Positions 1 through 12,267 of a DNA stretch of 64,000 nucleotides are shown piece by piece. Within the stretch, counting starts at the first letter, position 1. Each line of letters starts with the position of its first letter. A program made the position numbers and the translations under genes. The stretch covers positions 282,608-346,607 of the forward strand of contig KE546982.1 in NCBI GenBank assembly GCA_000442125.1, written 5' to 3'. The notes under the pieces are model-generated. The model worked only from the letters and a program-made list of their open reading frames with translations, ran no database searches and was not told where the DNA came from. The stretch comes from Opeltia flavorubescens (Eukaryota > Ascomycota > Lecanoromycetes > Teloschistales > Teloschistaceae).

Positions 1-2895
1 AGGGGGGAAGGGGGGGGAAGGGGCTGGGGGAGGACGTTACCTAAGGGAGTCTCCATTGGAGATCAGCTTCAACGGCTTTGGTACAATATCTTTGAATCGA
101 AAGACCTGGTGAGCCCCTAGAATACCAAGTATCACCATCCAAACCCCTTCAATACCCTCAGAAACCACGTCGATTTCAAATCCACATTCCTCAGATCTAG
201 AAATCCCCTTTCGCTTTTTCTCCAACACAATTTCACCACCTTTTCCAAAGCGGCTTCAATACCTGTAGCATCAGCCTCCATCCTGAAATATCACTCACCT
301 GTAAACCACTCAACTCGCTTCTATAATACTTCGTCCGTCTATCAATTTCTCTCGTCATGACCGGAGGACTATTCTACTCACATCGCCGCCAATACTGGCC
401 ATGAGAACATCCGGAAAGAGAGTATCAACAAGGGATTCTATATATCTAGGTGGACCCTTTCATCTTGTCTGCTATTGCTTTGGGCAGGATTGTTAGGCGC
501 CCGACCTTGCCGTTACGAACATTTTACCGGTGTAATCGAGGGTTTTTAGATGGGGAAATGCGTTCATCAGCCTTGAGATTGAGGTTGAAGATTTGAAGGG
601 TGACAGTGTAGGAGTGAAACCAAGGCAGGAATGTATATATAGCAACGGACAGAAGCACTGTGGATCGAGCGGGCGAGGTTTTCTGAGTGCTATAAGGTCT
701 GATCGATTGAGTCGTGTTCAAGTAGCATCGCCCGGCATTTCGGCGAAGTATTAGGGCCAGCTGACTCTTTACCTTGCGTACTGACGGAGGTATCACACTC
801 CATACATAGAATAGCTTCGATATATAATTTTTAAAGTAAAACGCCTGAAAATTCTTGCTCTAGTAAGCGGGGAGCGAGTCGTCCTTATCTGACGCGCCGA
901 GGAGGCCTTGTAAGATAGAGTATTCCCAGCGTCTATTAGTGCTGTTCTGATATCGAACGAGCAGAAAGCTTGCGAAATGGCATCATCAACGATGTCTATA
1001 CTCGACAGCCTGGCTGGTAGCGCCTTGAATACTTCGTCGGTCGACCGATCTGCTGAATCGTCAATAGAGACAAGTTTTCGAGCGCCGCTATTAGATAAAC
1101 TAGGTCATTCCCGCCGAGAAGGCTTAGTATTGAAGCATGCCGAAGTATCGACGCTGATCCCAGCTACCACGATGTAAGCGGGTTCTGCAACTCCAATACA
1201 TTAAGGTGTAAGCCGGAGCGGTAACGGCGGGGAAGATTTCGATGTCATGGCTGAAGGCGGTTGGAATGCTGTTCCCTAATGAGTACGCCATCCTGCCCGA
1301 CAAACAATGGGCGACTCAACAACAACAGATGCTTGGAGAGAATTTTCGAGTAATCAACGGCCCCCCCCCCCGGCCGTAAAACAAGCATACGTAGATTGAG
1401 TGATGAGCAAATTGTTGCAAATGGGTCAAAGAGCAGCGTCAATCAAGCTTCCCGGAGGAGCGCTTAACGCAGTAACAAGCTGATTCGATGATGACCATAG
1501 TCATGAACCAACAACTTACAGCAAGCCCGGTAACGCTAAGAGCAGGGTAGTTCGTAGCATGCTCAAGAGACACCTCTTCAAGGTCTCAACCTCGAGCGCT
1601 AAGCAGCACGTGAAAATTTCTTTTTGTGGCGATGAGATTCAAGTCGAATACGATGGTCTAAATCATGAAGTCGGTCTGGTGGACTCTAGATTGTCAACCA
1701 GAGGAGATCTTTAGCCGCCTGAGTGCGTGCCCTGGTCAGATTTGCCAATATTCTGGCCATACTTCTTCTCCTGTTGGAAACCCATTGGGATAGCACTTTT
1801 CCGACAGCCGAACGTTGAATATACATCTAAACGGCATTTGTAGAGCGCAGAAATATGGAAGTGAAGAGAAAGAAACTATACGCAGTGGAGGTAATGCAAA
1901 TTTTTTAAACGATAAAGATATATAGGGGTGTTAGAGAGATCCGTGAAACGCAATATAAGTAGGGATAGACTTCGACTAAGGAGTCCTAGCCAGGTAGCTG
2001 CTCATTTCCTATTTCATAGCATCTATAGTAGATTAATTACTCGTTAGGATCGATACTCTGATGAAATGTTTCTGTGAGACCGTAATAACCTTGAGACACA
2101 GTCCTTGGCAGTATATTTCCGCGCTTTATAGCGATTCGGCGGTTACTTTCACGGCGTTAGACATCTATTTGATTGATGATTGAATCAAATGTACCGAAAC
2201 CTTGATTTATGTTAGTATTTAAAACAATCAAATTCCTCCAAAACCACTCGTCGTCCTGCATACCGCGCTCCTTCCTCATACCACCCGGCTTTTGCCTTCC
2301 CAGTGGCCCGAATAACATTTCTAGATGAAATTTGCCACGATATATTGTCCATGACAATGAATATGCAAGGCTCCTTAGTAAGATACAATAACCTTGTCGT
2401 TACACCATGCACTGGGCTCTGCAGTCCATACATGGCCGGGCAGGAGATTTTATACGTCAAGCATCCTATTCGATCCCCTGAGACTGGATTAGGGAAGGCT
2501 TTCCGCGATAAGAAAATGGAAATTCAATTTGCTGATACCGAACCGAGTTATCCGCGTTCATAAAAAAATGGGCGTCGTTCGGCGAAATGTCAAAAATTTT
2601 CATCAATATCGACTACGACAATTTACCTGCAGCAGTTTTTTTTACCTACGCCAATTAAAGCTGAAGGCTCGAAGATCGTTCTCATCGTCACGACCGCTTT
2701 CTGATCCTCAATTTGGCTTGGTTCGATTTTCGATTCAACTTTTCCGAAAGCGCTGAATCGTACTATTAAAACCTTCGATCAAACAGCTATCGCAAAGCAA
2801 ATTTATCGATCCAAAATCCGAGGATTACCCCAGCTAACAGTTGAACTCCGCCCACGATCAAGAGTATCCATATTCTGACAGACATCCAGATCACT
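1..2895. other. Gene-poor left edge with decayed coding remnants
   Basis: No intact gene is supported here. The first 60 bases are purine-rich, with long G runs. Between roughly 977 and 1850 on the + strand several short stretches translate into protein-like sequence: a start-codon ORF at 977-1177, a stretch near 1300-1460 containing RRLSDEQI, and one near 1480-1850 containing KRHLFKVSTSSAKQHV. They do not form one continuous reading frame, so they look like a degraded gene. The RRLSDEQI string recalls the region before the basic part of fungal bZIP-like regulators, but this is too short to name a family. A run of C bases lies near 1360. Confidence 0.4.
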
Positions 2896-3397
2896 ATGCA
2901 AGCCTTCAATTGGCTCTTTCTCCTGACAATGTCAATCCTACTTGTCATCATTCCATCTGCCTCTCCCGCGCTCAACCAGAGTCGTAAGTGGCAACCCATC
3001 CCATCACGAGCCCACTCTATATCCTTTAGCACCGCAGGCAGGCTGACTCAGCCATCAAGTTTCCTCCCCAGAAGCCGCCACCGCCATCACCATTACTGAG
3101 CCACCAATCCCCTCCAACGAGATCGCCCCCGTCCAGAACAATCACGGCAACAGCTTCATCGACACCACTCTCCGTAAGATCTCTTCCGCGATTCTTGACG
3201 GCATCGTTCGTTTCGAGCGACGCACACTACCTGTCATATGCAGCCCATACATCAAAGCCTACGAGGAGGCTATCGAGGAGTCTATAAAGCTGTACCAAGA
3301 CCATCGCAAAGTTCAACATCAGACGATGGTATGGGCTGCCATGACATGTATTGTGGCGGGTATATTGTTGGGGTATATACTCGCCCGGTGGATTTGA
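2896..3397 (+). CDS. Small two-exon gene, predicted secreted or membrane protein (137 aa)
   Basis: Exons are 2896-2983 and 3072-3397, with an 88-bp phase-1 intron that opens with a consensus GTAAGT donor and ends in CCCCAG. The product begins with a clear hydrophobic signal or anchor segment of about 25 residues (MQAFNWLFLLTMSILL...), ending around SASPA. A middle region follows with a helical stretch containing FERRTLPVICSPYIKAYEEA. The C-terminus is a strongly hydrophobic segment followed by ARWI. The topology would be a single C-terminal anchor after signal removal, or a two-span protein. The frame across the junction is clean and codon use is sensible. I do not recognise a family. It lies on the same strand as, and 2.2 kb upstream of, the first member of the membrane-protein cluster, so it may belong to that locus, but no second copy is visible in this window. 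Confidence 0.72.
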
Positions 3398-5635
3398 CGG
3401 GGGGAACTGTTTAATGGAGCCTTCGCGTGCGCTCCTCTCTGGGGTTTCTGCAAAAGGGCCCGTCAACTGCCCACGGTTTCAATCACTGTTGGACTGGGGC
3501 AATCTTGTACCTTGGACAAGGATCCTACTTAGCGATTTGGTTTCAGCGGCCGAATAATAGCAAGATGGCCGATATTTGATAGAAAGTTGAAGATTGATGT
3601 ATGGCGGAAATTTCAACCAGAGTACCGACCTGGGAATCGAAATGCCTGCCTTTGTAATAGAAGTCAGGGGGTAATAATACCGAAATCCTACGTCATCTAC
3701 TATAAATCTTTGCTCACATACGGAAGATCGTGAGTGGACGAGCTTGATTATCAACGCTGGAAGTATATTGTATGGAATTCGTCTTCTGAATACGAATAGA
3801 CCTGCCCTCCCTCATCGCTTTCTGCCCCATACGTCGGCTCCATTCCTCCCTGTGCCATTTAGAAGCCATTGGCTTTGCTCTTCAGTCTCGATATCTTTTA
3901 GGTTTTCTGCAGAATAGTCATAAGCGCCTGCTTAATAGACGTCAAGAGGAGTCCGTTCAATCTGAAGTAGTCATTCTCATTTCTCGCATGCGGTCCGACT
4001 CCATGCTGACGGTCCCAGCAGATAACTGTACTTGTAGACTGCAAGGCCATAGCTCTGCTAGATGGCCCTAGCTCATGACCGCCGCTGCGCATCGCGCCAA
4101 GTAGGACGACTCCGAAAACGCCGCATTTGTTTAGGGCTCTGAGCGGAGAGGTTTAGCTATATTTACATCGTAAAGCCTCTCTTCCGATTTACGAGGCTGT
4201 CTCTAAACACCTTCAAATACGTATGATGCGACACTTTCAAGATTTCGAATGTTTCACACGGGCTGAGTTTCCATTTTGGAGGATTCTCATGCAACTATTA
4301 TCCGAAAAATGGACCTATTCAGCACATATCGATCTTTCTCCTCCGATCCTGAAATTTATCATTGCAATGAGCTTGATGCACTGGGTGTCGTGATATTCCC
4401 TTGAAAGCGGCTTATTTACCGAAAAGAATGCACGCCGAACAATATCTCGACTTGAGAAACCGGAGAGATCTCTTCAAATCTTCACCCGCAGATGAAGTCT
4501 TGCCTAACAAGCTAAGAACCCTACGGGTTAGATGACAATGAAGTTATAAAAACGACTTCCAGTCCACCAATTGATATCATAGAATCTGCTTCCAATTATC
4601 CCGTCAAGCAACTCGTACAAATAGCTGGACTGAATAAGTGCGCTCAATGAAGTTCAAATGTGAGCTTCGAGATGGTAGATATCGTTCTTGGTACACGTTA
4701 GAAATAAGCCTTAGGATTATAGACATATATACTGTGGAGCAATCTGCTTTATGGAAGTACGCACGTAAATATTCGGACTTCCTCGTCCAACTCTTAAATC
4801 CTTCCCTCCTTTCGCGTCTCCAGAATAGAGGGTCGAGGTCCATTACGGTCGTGGCGTCGCACTATTTGCGTTCTTCCCAAGTATCGAGTTCCGGGGACCA
4901 AAGTCGACAGGTAGACGGATCGCGCATCGATACTCACCTCCTTCTTCAGGAAATTGCTATAGTCATCTGACATAAGAAGAAATTGTATTCGGCCCGAGGC
5001 CTCTTCCCGTAGAGTTCCCAGCTCTTGTACCGAAACAATGGCATAGTGTCAAACTCGGAAGCGGTGTGTTCCTTCTGTTATTACGCTCACCTCTCGATGA
5101 TATTGATTTAACTGTATCTCTCAATAGATGATTCCAAACCTCCCCTCAATTTGAAAATAAAGTCTCGTCCTTGCTTAAAATTTGACTGAAAGATTACACG
5201 CAAATAATTTTACGCAGGATATAGGACCGTGATGCATTAACACCATTCAAAACAGTGACCGCATTCAAGTGGAGACACTATTATAAAGTACTGCGCACTC
5301 CACCGAGCTTTCCCCGCTTCAAATGTCGCTACGAGCAGAAGGTCGATAGCGAGTCGTTAGTAGAGTCTTCATCCTCGGGACAAATGTTCTCTCTATGGCC
5401 GACTTTGTTGGTTTTTCTTTTTTGGACCATTACGTCAAGGCGATTTTCTCGGCGCGGGGGGCGGCGTGGGGGCAGTCCTACGCTTGAAGTAAACAATGCG
5501 AAAACATTACAGATGCTAATTGAAGGCGATCCATAGGTGCTTCTTTAATTTCTAAATTTCTTTCTTCATAACACTGGTTCACGAAGAGAGAGCTGGGCCC
5601 CGAATAGCCTCTTATATCTGCTACCATAAAACGAA
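3398..5635. other. Intergenic, no convincing gene
   Basis: Only short ORFs are present. A possible small ORF runs from an ATG at 5383 to 5536 (51 codons: one hydrophobic segment followed by an Arg/Gly-rich stretch); it has no other support. The ORF at 4638-4970 lacks coding-like features. Confidence 0.4.
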
Positions 5636-6727
5636 ATGGAACACGAATACAGACCTACGAACAACGGGGAGCCTGAGAATGAGGTTCAGAGAGAAGCTCG
5701 GAGTCTTCCATGGAAGTACCTTTTTTTCGCCTGTCTGGCACTTCTGATCGCAACTTATCTAATGAGATGGCCCATCTCGATTTCCATGATGAAATTACCG
5801 CCTTCCGTGATAGGGATCAATATAAGCTCTTCATATTCCTCTCCGTTGGCCTCGGAACCCGCCAGCACTTCTGCTTCCTCAAACTCAGACTGTATGGACC
5901 TTTTGAGATCGCTCGATTCAATTGGACCACTACCCCATGCCTATCCGCCTGTATATGCCGCTCACCAAGCTGTTCTCAAGATCTTGAATCAAACGGAGCG
6001 ATGGTCGAACATCACCAAAGTTGAAAAGGACGTCGATTCGGTGATCGAAACTTTAGGCCGACAATTTGTCAACTTCGTTGCCAACTCTACCTCCCCAATC
6101 AACAGCGTTACCCTTGGCAATGATTGTTGCACGTTAGACCGGTACCTTCGCATGACGAGCGATCAAGTTCAGGCTGCGATAGAATTTTACACCCGCCTCA
6201 AGGGTACATACTTTGCACTTATTGCATCTGCCGCCCCGGAACCCGTTGGTTTCAAGAAGATCCTAGTGCTCTTGGACAGTCAGTTGTGGTTGTTTAATAC
6301 AACTAAGAGATACCTGGTACCGTACGAAAATTCTTTATGGAATAGGAGAACCGCACGAGCAGGTCTCGAAGCTTGTGAATTAGAGTCATCGCGGCTGGAA
6401 CATATCCTGCAGCTGGTTCAGGGGTTGTCTCGAAGCCTTCAGGACTTCTGGCCGGATACGAGTGTATGCCCTACAGATGAGAGTACTGTTGGTGTAATCT
6501 ATGTGGATTCCACCGACTATGATGAGATTGAACTATTGAAGCCCCAAGTTACGCGGGAATGGGTTCGAAATCGATTGAAGGAGCAGTTTCAGCAAATCTC
6601 AAGGGGGAAGAATACGGTGAAGGAGAGTTGGACAAAGCTCGTTGAATCAAGAGAGGATTGGGAGGAGAAATTCAGGCTTAGGTTCGACCAGGAATGGTGC
6701 AATGGAAAGGCGACGCCGAAGTCGTAG
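5636..6727 (+). CDS. Cluster family A, copy 1: single-span protein with Cys-containing helical ectodomain (363 aa)
   Basis: This is an intronless frame from an ATG in good context. Residues 1-27 are polar, about 28-46 form one membrane span (KYLFFACLALLIATYL), and the rest is a largely helical domain, probably outside the cytoplasm. Compared with the gene at 47823-49121 it shares the pattern C-x2-L-x2-SL at the domain start, a second Cys (DCCTLDRYL versus DFCNLHKLF), the motif FNTTKRYLV versus FNATKRFIV containing an N-glycosylation sequon, a late Cys (TSVC versus NIWC), and a C-terminal W-x-KLV-x-S...F-x-L...C block. The four matched Cys suggest two disulfides; this is inference. It is the first gene of copy 1 and is co-directional with family B. 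No known family was recognised. Confidence 0.85.
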   Translation: MEHEYRPTNNGEPENEVQREARSLPWKYLFFACLALLIATYLMRWPISISMMKLPPSVIGINISSSYSSPLASEPASTSASSNSDCMDLLRSLDSIGPLPHAYPPVYAAHQAVLKILNQTERWSNITKVEKDVDSVIETLGRQFVNFVANSTSPINSVTLGNDCCTLDRYLRMTSDQVQAAIEFYTRLKGTYFALIASAAPEPVGFKKILVLLDSQLWLFNTTKRYLVPYENSLWNRRTARAGLEACELESSRLEHILQLVQGLSRSLQDFWPDTSVCPTDESTVGVIYVDSTDYDEIELLKPQVTREWVRNRLKEQFQQISRGKNTVKESWTKLVESREDWEEKFRLRFDQEWCNGKATPKS

Positions 6728-9700
6728 TCGGAAGTAATGATGTAGGATCGTGAATGGAAGTGCAATTAGGACCAGGTAAAGCCGGTATCTTGAATGGCGG
6801 CTACAGATTCTAAGATACTGGACGTGATCAAAGACGAGATACAGGATAATTGCTTTGATCACAATGAAATCATCGGGGTTGTCGGGGGTGCAGGAGATTG
6901 TGAAGGTGTCAGTTAGATATGACTGCGTCTCTCAGTTTCAGTTGTTAAAGGTATCTTCCTTCGGCTTGTCGAATATTAGACCTTATTCCGCTTCACAAAT
7001 TTATTACCAACGGGACGTGAATTGTGACTATGACTAGTGTTGACTTTACCGTGGTGGTACCAGCTTCGATCTCTATATCTGTGACCACTAATACACTACT
7101 CGCTGTTCCTAGCACCTTCTTTATATCCTGCCCAACAGCGATAACCCCGGAAACTCCAGTCTCATTTGCCAAAAAACGGTCCTCAGGTTCCTATTTTCGT
7201 TGATTGCAGCTTTCATAGATTATTCTCGTTCGGCGAACAGTCGAGGCGAGTCTCAAGATGAGGATCAAGATGACATGATGGCGCCAATGGGAAAGTGGTG
7301 AGAACTTAGACAAGGAAGGCAACAGAAATTTACAGGAGGGCTGAGCTGGATTATACGGCCTTCTGTCATCTAGCGATAGCCAAAGCAGCGTTCCTATCGA
7401 TAACCTTCCCTGAACCATTTATTAAAGGCATGATTTTCTTACTCTAATTGTCCGTAAATCCTCTTTAATAACTTCTTTTTATATCTTTCCGTCCGCAGAG
7501 GATCGAGACTTCTTTACGATAAGAACTGTAGCGCCTACGTCCAGGGATGCGGGATCACTGAGCTTACTATACTGCCGTAGACTCAATCAGTAAGTAATTT
7601 CCAAAGATCCCTCAAAATCCGCTTTTCTTTACCACTGATAGCATACACACGATAATTTCTGAACCCAACACCTAACCGGTCATACCCCTACATCAAATCA
7701 CCGCAATGCTTCGATCCAGAGATCAGTCTCCTCGCTACAGCACCAGACTTCTATAAGTAGTCTGTCACCTCTTTATAAGCTTAAGTATGGCGCGCCGATA
7801 CAAATGCCCAACTTCCAAAGAATCGTTGTCAGGACAGTGACTACCTCCGAAAGACAAGAGATATGAGAAAGGAGCCACATGAAGAAACCCACCTATCGTC
7901 AACGCCCTTATATATATTTAATCTCCCGGGCAGTGGAGCTAAGTAAGTATAGGATAACCAGTAAACTTAGAACACAAAACCCTAGAGAACAATCAAGTAG
8001 TTGGACCGTTTCACTCCAATAATTACCTATCTGACTCAAAGCCTACCCCCGCTGTATATCGAGGAGGACAAGACTCACTACCGCCGCCGCCGCCGCCGCT
8101 GGTGAGGTCATCAGAAAGATTTTTGAGTTTTTGAACTGGTGGATAGGAGTGCTTCTTGGGTTCTCAGGTATGGCGCGTTGGAGACGATGACGGGGAGTAG
8201 AAAGGGTATTAAGATTGTCTTTAAAAGTGAATGGTAAGATGAGAGGTACTTTAATTGAATTATAGGTGATGTCGGAGAGCGGCATATACGGATGGAGAAG
8301 ACGGGCGAGTAAGAGCGATGCTGCTCGGAGGATATCAGGAGTAAGGATAAGGGGGAAAGGATGTAGTATATAGTCTGAGTAGTTAAATTATATTCCTTCT
8401 CTCTTCTTTGAGTTTTGTTTTCGAGGAATAAGGGCGTATATATCTTGTCTTGACACTTGATCCCCTTCTCTCAATCTGGTGCGGAGGGAAATATTTTCCA
8501 CAGTGTGTAAGGCCAGAAGATGTCCTATCCTGGAATGTAGAGAGACCTCGCTGGAGAACTTTGCGTAGAGTATTATTGCGTCGATTCGAAGGTCATACTT
8601 ATCTTCTTCATATCGGACCTCGAAACGCTTAGATGGCTGCCTAGGATTCGTTAGGGATTTGATGAAGCAAGTCTTAAATTTGTTTAAAAGGACTCTCGAA
8701 TTCGGCATCCGGGAATCACCAAAACCATGAGTCCATGCGAGAGTAGCTGCTATCTCCCGATCTGGAGGAGTGATGAGCAAACATTTATTGTTCGTCGGAC
8801 GCTCTTGACGGAAAGAGGTCGAGCGACGAAATCCTTTTCTTCTAGGATAGGGGATGGTCAACTTCGGCTTTGTCTGAACGTTGGTTTTGTCGGGATGGCT
8901 GGATTGCCATGGAAATATCTTGCAATGTGTGGAGAATTGTGGTTATAAAGCTGAGGTAAAGTTGATACGACGTGGGTGTTTTTTTTTTCTTGGAGAGATC
9001 GTAGATAAGAAGACGAATGAATTGTCTTGATACTCTTGGCGTTGAAAGTTGCTTACATTCTACTTCACGCACCGTTACCCAGGGCCAAGCTGTAATGTTC
9101 ATGCGAATATCCTTGATAGGTTCAGTCTGCTCCATATTTTGGGATTTGCAGGAAGACCGGATTACTTACCTAACAGCCCTCCTGCGCACCAAAAACTAAG
9201 ATTCGGTCACAAGTGAAGGTGTTTGGGGGAAAAGTTTAAGGGAGCCAGCGCGGCGTCAATTAAAAGATTCGCTTTTTGAAACCGGTTTTCAAGTTACTAC
9301 TCTTCTATATTGATAATGAATTCTCCGGCAGCAACTTTCGGTTTCTCACAATAATTAGCTGCAAGAACCTAGTAGGATTTTGGAAAATTGCGGGGGAAAG
9401 TAGGAGATTAATTTTCTGACCGCAAGCGCTCATGTGAAGGATTATTGTGAAAGAATCAAAAAGGACGAGACCTCGAGCAAGAAGTCAAGGATACTGGCCG
9501 TCCGCTGGATTCTCACGTCTTTCAACTTCGACTTTCAGACAACTCCAAGCCATCGATTTACCTAGCGTACCATTCCATGTTTCTGTTAACTACAACCTCA
9601 TCCATGCCTAGAACCCCAGTAGTAGCTCCGACTGCAAATTTTGCCCTCGAAGCCCACTGATGAGTGCGGAAGGTCTAGGCGAGGAACTCCGACAAACACG

Positions 9701-9976
9701 ACAGTAATAGGCGAACCGTCAACCCCCTTTATAATAATACTCGTAGTTTTTCTAAATAAGGCTGAATGTTTTGGACAATGCCGAGAGTACTGCAAATCCA
9801 CCGAGTCTGGACGTGGATTGTTCAATTCCCAACTCTGCCTTTGCCACTCCATAGCACACCTAGTTCAACACAAGATATGAATCCATCTTCAAGCGACACG
9901 ACTAAGTCGTTCAATATGCTAGGATCGCAGGTACATCGCAACTTCCCTGTACATTTGCGTTCCTCTATAACAGTCC
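6728..9976. other. Intergenic, no strong gene
   Basis: About 3.2 kb lie between family A and the next plausible ORF. There is a short CCG-type triplet run near 8083-8100. The only longer frame is the doubtful ORF at 8388-8861, listed separately. Elsewhere stops are frequent in all frames and I see no paired splice signals that rescue a gene. Confidence 0.4.
8388..8861 (-). CDS. Doubtful ORF, basic protein of up to 157 aa
   Basis: The frame opens with a non-ATG codon; no in-frame ATG precedes it, and an upstream exon could not be placed with confidence. The translation is basic and charged, with a helical-looking C-terminal half (HSRIGHLLALHTVENISLRT) and a Lys/Arg-rich end. Nothing similar occurs elsewhere in the window and no family is recognised. 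It may be a terminal exon or a remnant. Confidence 0.22.
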   Translation of the reverse strand: MTIPYPRRKGFRRSTSFRQERPTNNKCLLITPPDREIAATLAWTHGFGDSRMPNSRVLLNKFKTCFIKSLTNPRQPSKRFEVRYEEDKYDLRIDAIILYAKFSSEVSLHSRIGHLLALHTVENISLRTRLREGDQVSRQDIYALIPRKQNSKKREGI

Positions 9977-10483
9977 ATGCAGAACCCTGATCATAATAAC
10001 CGCGAAGCCGAGGTGGATAACACGCATCCTAACGTAAGCCGACTACACAGCGAGGAGAATAGTTCGGGGTCTATATTATTGAAAGCAGAGGATGAAGATG
10101 GATCACAAGACAGTCGTGAATGTTCCGAGTATTGGAGCACGCATTCGAATCGCAGTAGGGGGAGTTTAAATAACGACTACTTTATCTCTCCATATGCATC
10201 GGACAACGCCGAGAGCTCAAGCAATGGTTCCGATTTCGAGTCTATAAATTCGGATTACGACGGCACCGAGGCTTCGATTCTGACCGCTACACTTGCTGTC
10301 CGCTATAATTCACGAGCAGTCTTGATTGATATTCCAGCGCGCATCTCAAGAGTATCACCAGCTACAATTCAAACACGGCAACAAAACTTCCAACCACGCA
10401 CCAGTAGTTTGCAACCAGTGGACAGCAGTAAAGCAGAGGGCAGTGGGACTGGTACGGATACGGCACAGGATGCAAAAGCCTAA
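9977..10483 (+). CDS. Small acidic, serine-rich protein (168 aa)
   Basis: This is a single frame from an ATG. The product is hydrophilic and apparently disordered: rich in Ser, Asp, Glu and Asn over residues 10-95, then a short beta-like patch (TATLAVRYNSRAVLIDIPA), then a Gln/Ser/Thr-rich tail. It has no signal peptide or membrane span. It sits between families A and B of copy 1 on the same strand, but the equivalent gap between A' and B' in copy 2 is only 378 bp and lacks it, so it is not part of the conserved six. It could be a genuine lineage-specific gene or a chance ORF. Confidence 0.45.
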   Translation: MQNPDHNNREAEVDNTHPNVSRLHSEENSSGSILLKAEDEDGSQDSRECSEYWSTHSNRSRGSLNNDYFISPYASDNAESSSNGSDFESINSDYDGTEASILTATLAVRYNSRAVLIDIPARISRVSPATIQTRQQNFQPRTSSLQPVDSSKAEGSGTGTDTAQDAKA

Positions 10484-11229
10484 GGGCAAGCTAACACTGG
10501 TTCGGAAGGTTCGAAAACTTGTTGAATAATCGACAAATGTCTATTTCAACTTGGCAAATATTGCCGCGCATATCGTCGATCATGGACATCAATTCTTTTG
10601 GTTTACGAACTCCAAACTGCAAAGTCCACTTCTTATCTTGATTTAATAACGATAATGTAGCAGTTCTTGTCTGATACCACGAACCGAAGGGCTGTCTAGA
10701 ATTGATGGCCCAGGCGTTTTCAGCGATTTGTGAACCATTAGTTCTTCTACAATTGAATCTTGTAATGGCCTTTGATCAATCAAAAGAAAGCAATAGCCGG
10801 GTTTAGAAAATTGCATCACAGCATGTCCTTTCAGTTTTTCCCAATTCTTTCAGGGGAGCTAAATATGTCAATGAGTAAACAAGAATCTACACAGTCTGTG
10901 GATTTCCGACATTACCCCCACGGGTCTAATTTCCCAGTGCGAAAGCTTTGGAGCCCAATCAAATGATAATGTCTTTCATATCGTCTAAAATTTCCAGTCT
11001 CGCTCCGGCAGGCTTGGAAAGACGGCACAATTTACATTTCACGACTTTCGATTATAATCCTCCTCCGCCTCCCACTCATTCCATATCTTTCGCAAGACTC
11101 GTGCGATCGTGGACTCTCATTCATACCTACCTTAGATTAAACCCCGTTCTACTTTCGACTTTATAACTAGTACGCTCCTCTTTTTCAATTAGTTGAAGCC
11201 TACTTTCATGAAGTAAGTTACTGACATCC
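10484..11229. other. Intergenic region upstream of family B
   Basis: No gene is seen. Pyrimidine-rich tracts close to the following ATG (11040-11200) fit a fungal promoter or 5' UTR. Confidence 0.4.
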
Positions 11230-12267
11230 ATGGGTAGCAAAATAAGGAAAATGAAAGTCGTCTTGCGCTCCATCTTCCTCCTTGCCGTCATTATCCAGTT
11301 CCTTGGAACCGTATCTGCTGGCTGGACAACAATTTTCTCGCTCAATCCCCACAGTAACGATACCGCGAGCACGGAAACCGCCACTCATACCCCCTTTGCC
11401 ACACCGGACTCGCACGAACGCGTCCCCCCACAGGATTCCCCGGCCACCATATCATTCTCCCAACTCCCCTACCGAGCCCTCCGCTCTGTCGTATCCACAA
11501 CAACCAATCTCATAAATCGCATCGCCAAATCCTGCCGAACCGGATACCGCTACCTTCAAGCACGACGCAATGAGCGAGCACGTCGACTCGCGCGCGGGGA
11601 AGACATACAATCCACACTCCCCTACCATGTCCGCCAAGCTATCGGGTACAATCCCAGCGCTTTTCAAAAACTAGCTGATGGCCATCGCGGGTCCATCTAT
11701 GCGCCTGCAATCCTATCCCCGGCGCAGCAAGAACCCGAGTGGATGACGGCGATGAATGCGGGATTAAACATCAAAGACGTCCCGTCCATTGCGTTCAAGC
11801 TTGATCGAATCGTGGAGTTATTCGAGAAGGTGCCGTTAAGGGCTCCTTGGTTTTGGGTACCCTGGGCGACTGAGGTGCCGAAGAGGGTGGTCGGCTATTT
11901 TCACGAATGGTTGATATGGCTGGAATTGAAGATCGTGACGGAGGTCGTGGGCGCGATGATGACGTTCCTGATCCTAACCAGCGCCGCATCTATTGAGAAA
12001 TGGTGTCTAGGGGTGGATATCTGGCGTGCTATGTTTTGGACAATGGGCTCTTGGACTTTCGTAGCCTTGCTACAGTATGAGATTTTGATAGGCCCGATTG
12101 TCGCGTATATGGCTACTTGTTGGGTTCTATGGAAGATGGGAGTCCGGTTTTGGTGGGGGCTGGTTGCTGTGTTTTCTATCACGGGGTTACATAGTTGTGA
12201 CTTGATTTATTACATGGCCAGTGGTGCTGCTGACTTGTATTTGCAGAAGTGGAGCTATGTTCGTTAA
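11230..12267 (+). CDS. Cluster family B, copy 1: signal peptide plus multi-span C-terminus (345 aa)
   Basis: This is an intronless frame from ATG 11230; an in-frame ATG at 11251 would place the signal peptide (MKVVLRSIFLLAVIIQFLG) at the very start and matches the start of the paralogue at 46446-47444. After the signal comes a Ser/Thr/Pro-rich stretch, a basic helix (YRYLQARRNERARRLARG), a YAPA motif near residue 156, and from about residue 215 a hydrophobic half with roughly four membrane spans. Shared with the second copy: YL-x2-RR-x2-R, YAPA(I/V), and EIL(I/V)GP-x-V-x-YM in the second-last span. It is convergent with family C, as in copy 2. No named family fits. Confidence 0.82.
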   Translation: MGSKIRKMKVVLRSIFLLAVIIQFLGTVSAGWTTIFSLNPHSNDTASTETATHTPFATPDSHERVPPQDSPATISFSQLPYRALRSVVSTTTNLINRIAKSCRTGYRYLQARRNERARRLARGEDIQSTLPYHVRQAIGYNPSAFQKLADGHRGSIYAPAILSPAQQEPEWMTAMNAGLNIKDVPSIAFKLDRIVELFEKVPLRAPWFWVPWATEVPKRVVGYFHEWLIWLELKIVTEVVGAMMTFLILTSAASIEKWCLGVDIWRAMFWTMGSWTFVALLQYEILIGPIVAYMATCWVLWKMGVRFWWGLVAVFSITGLHSCDLIYYMASGAADLYLQKWSYVR

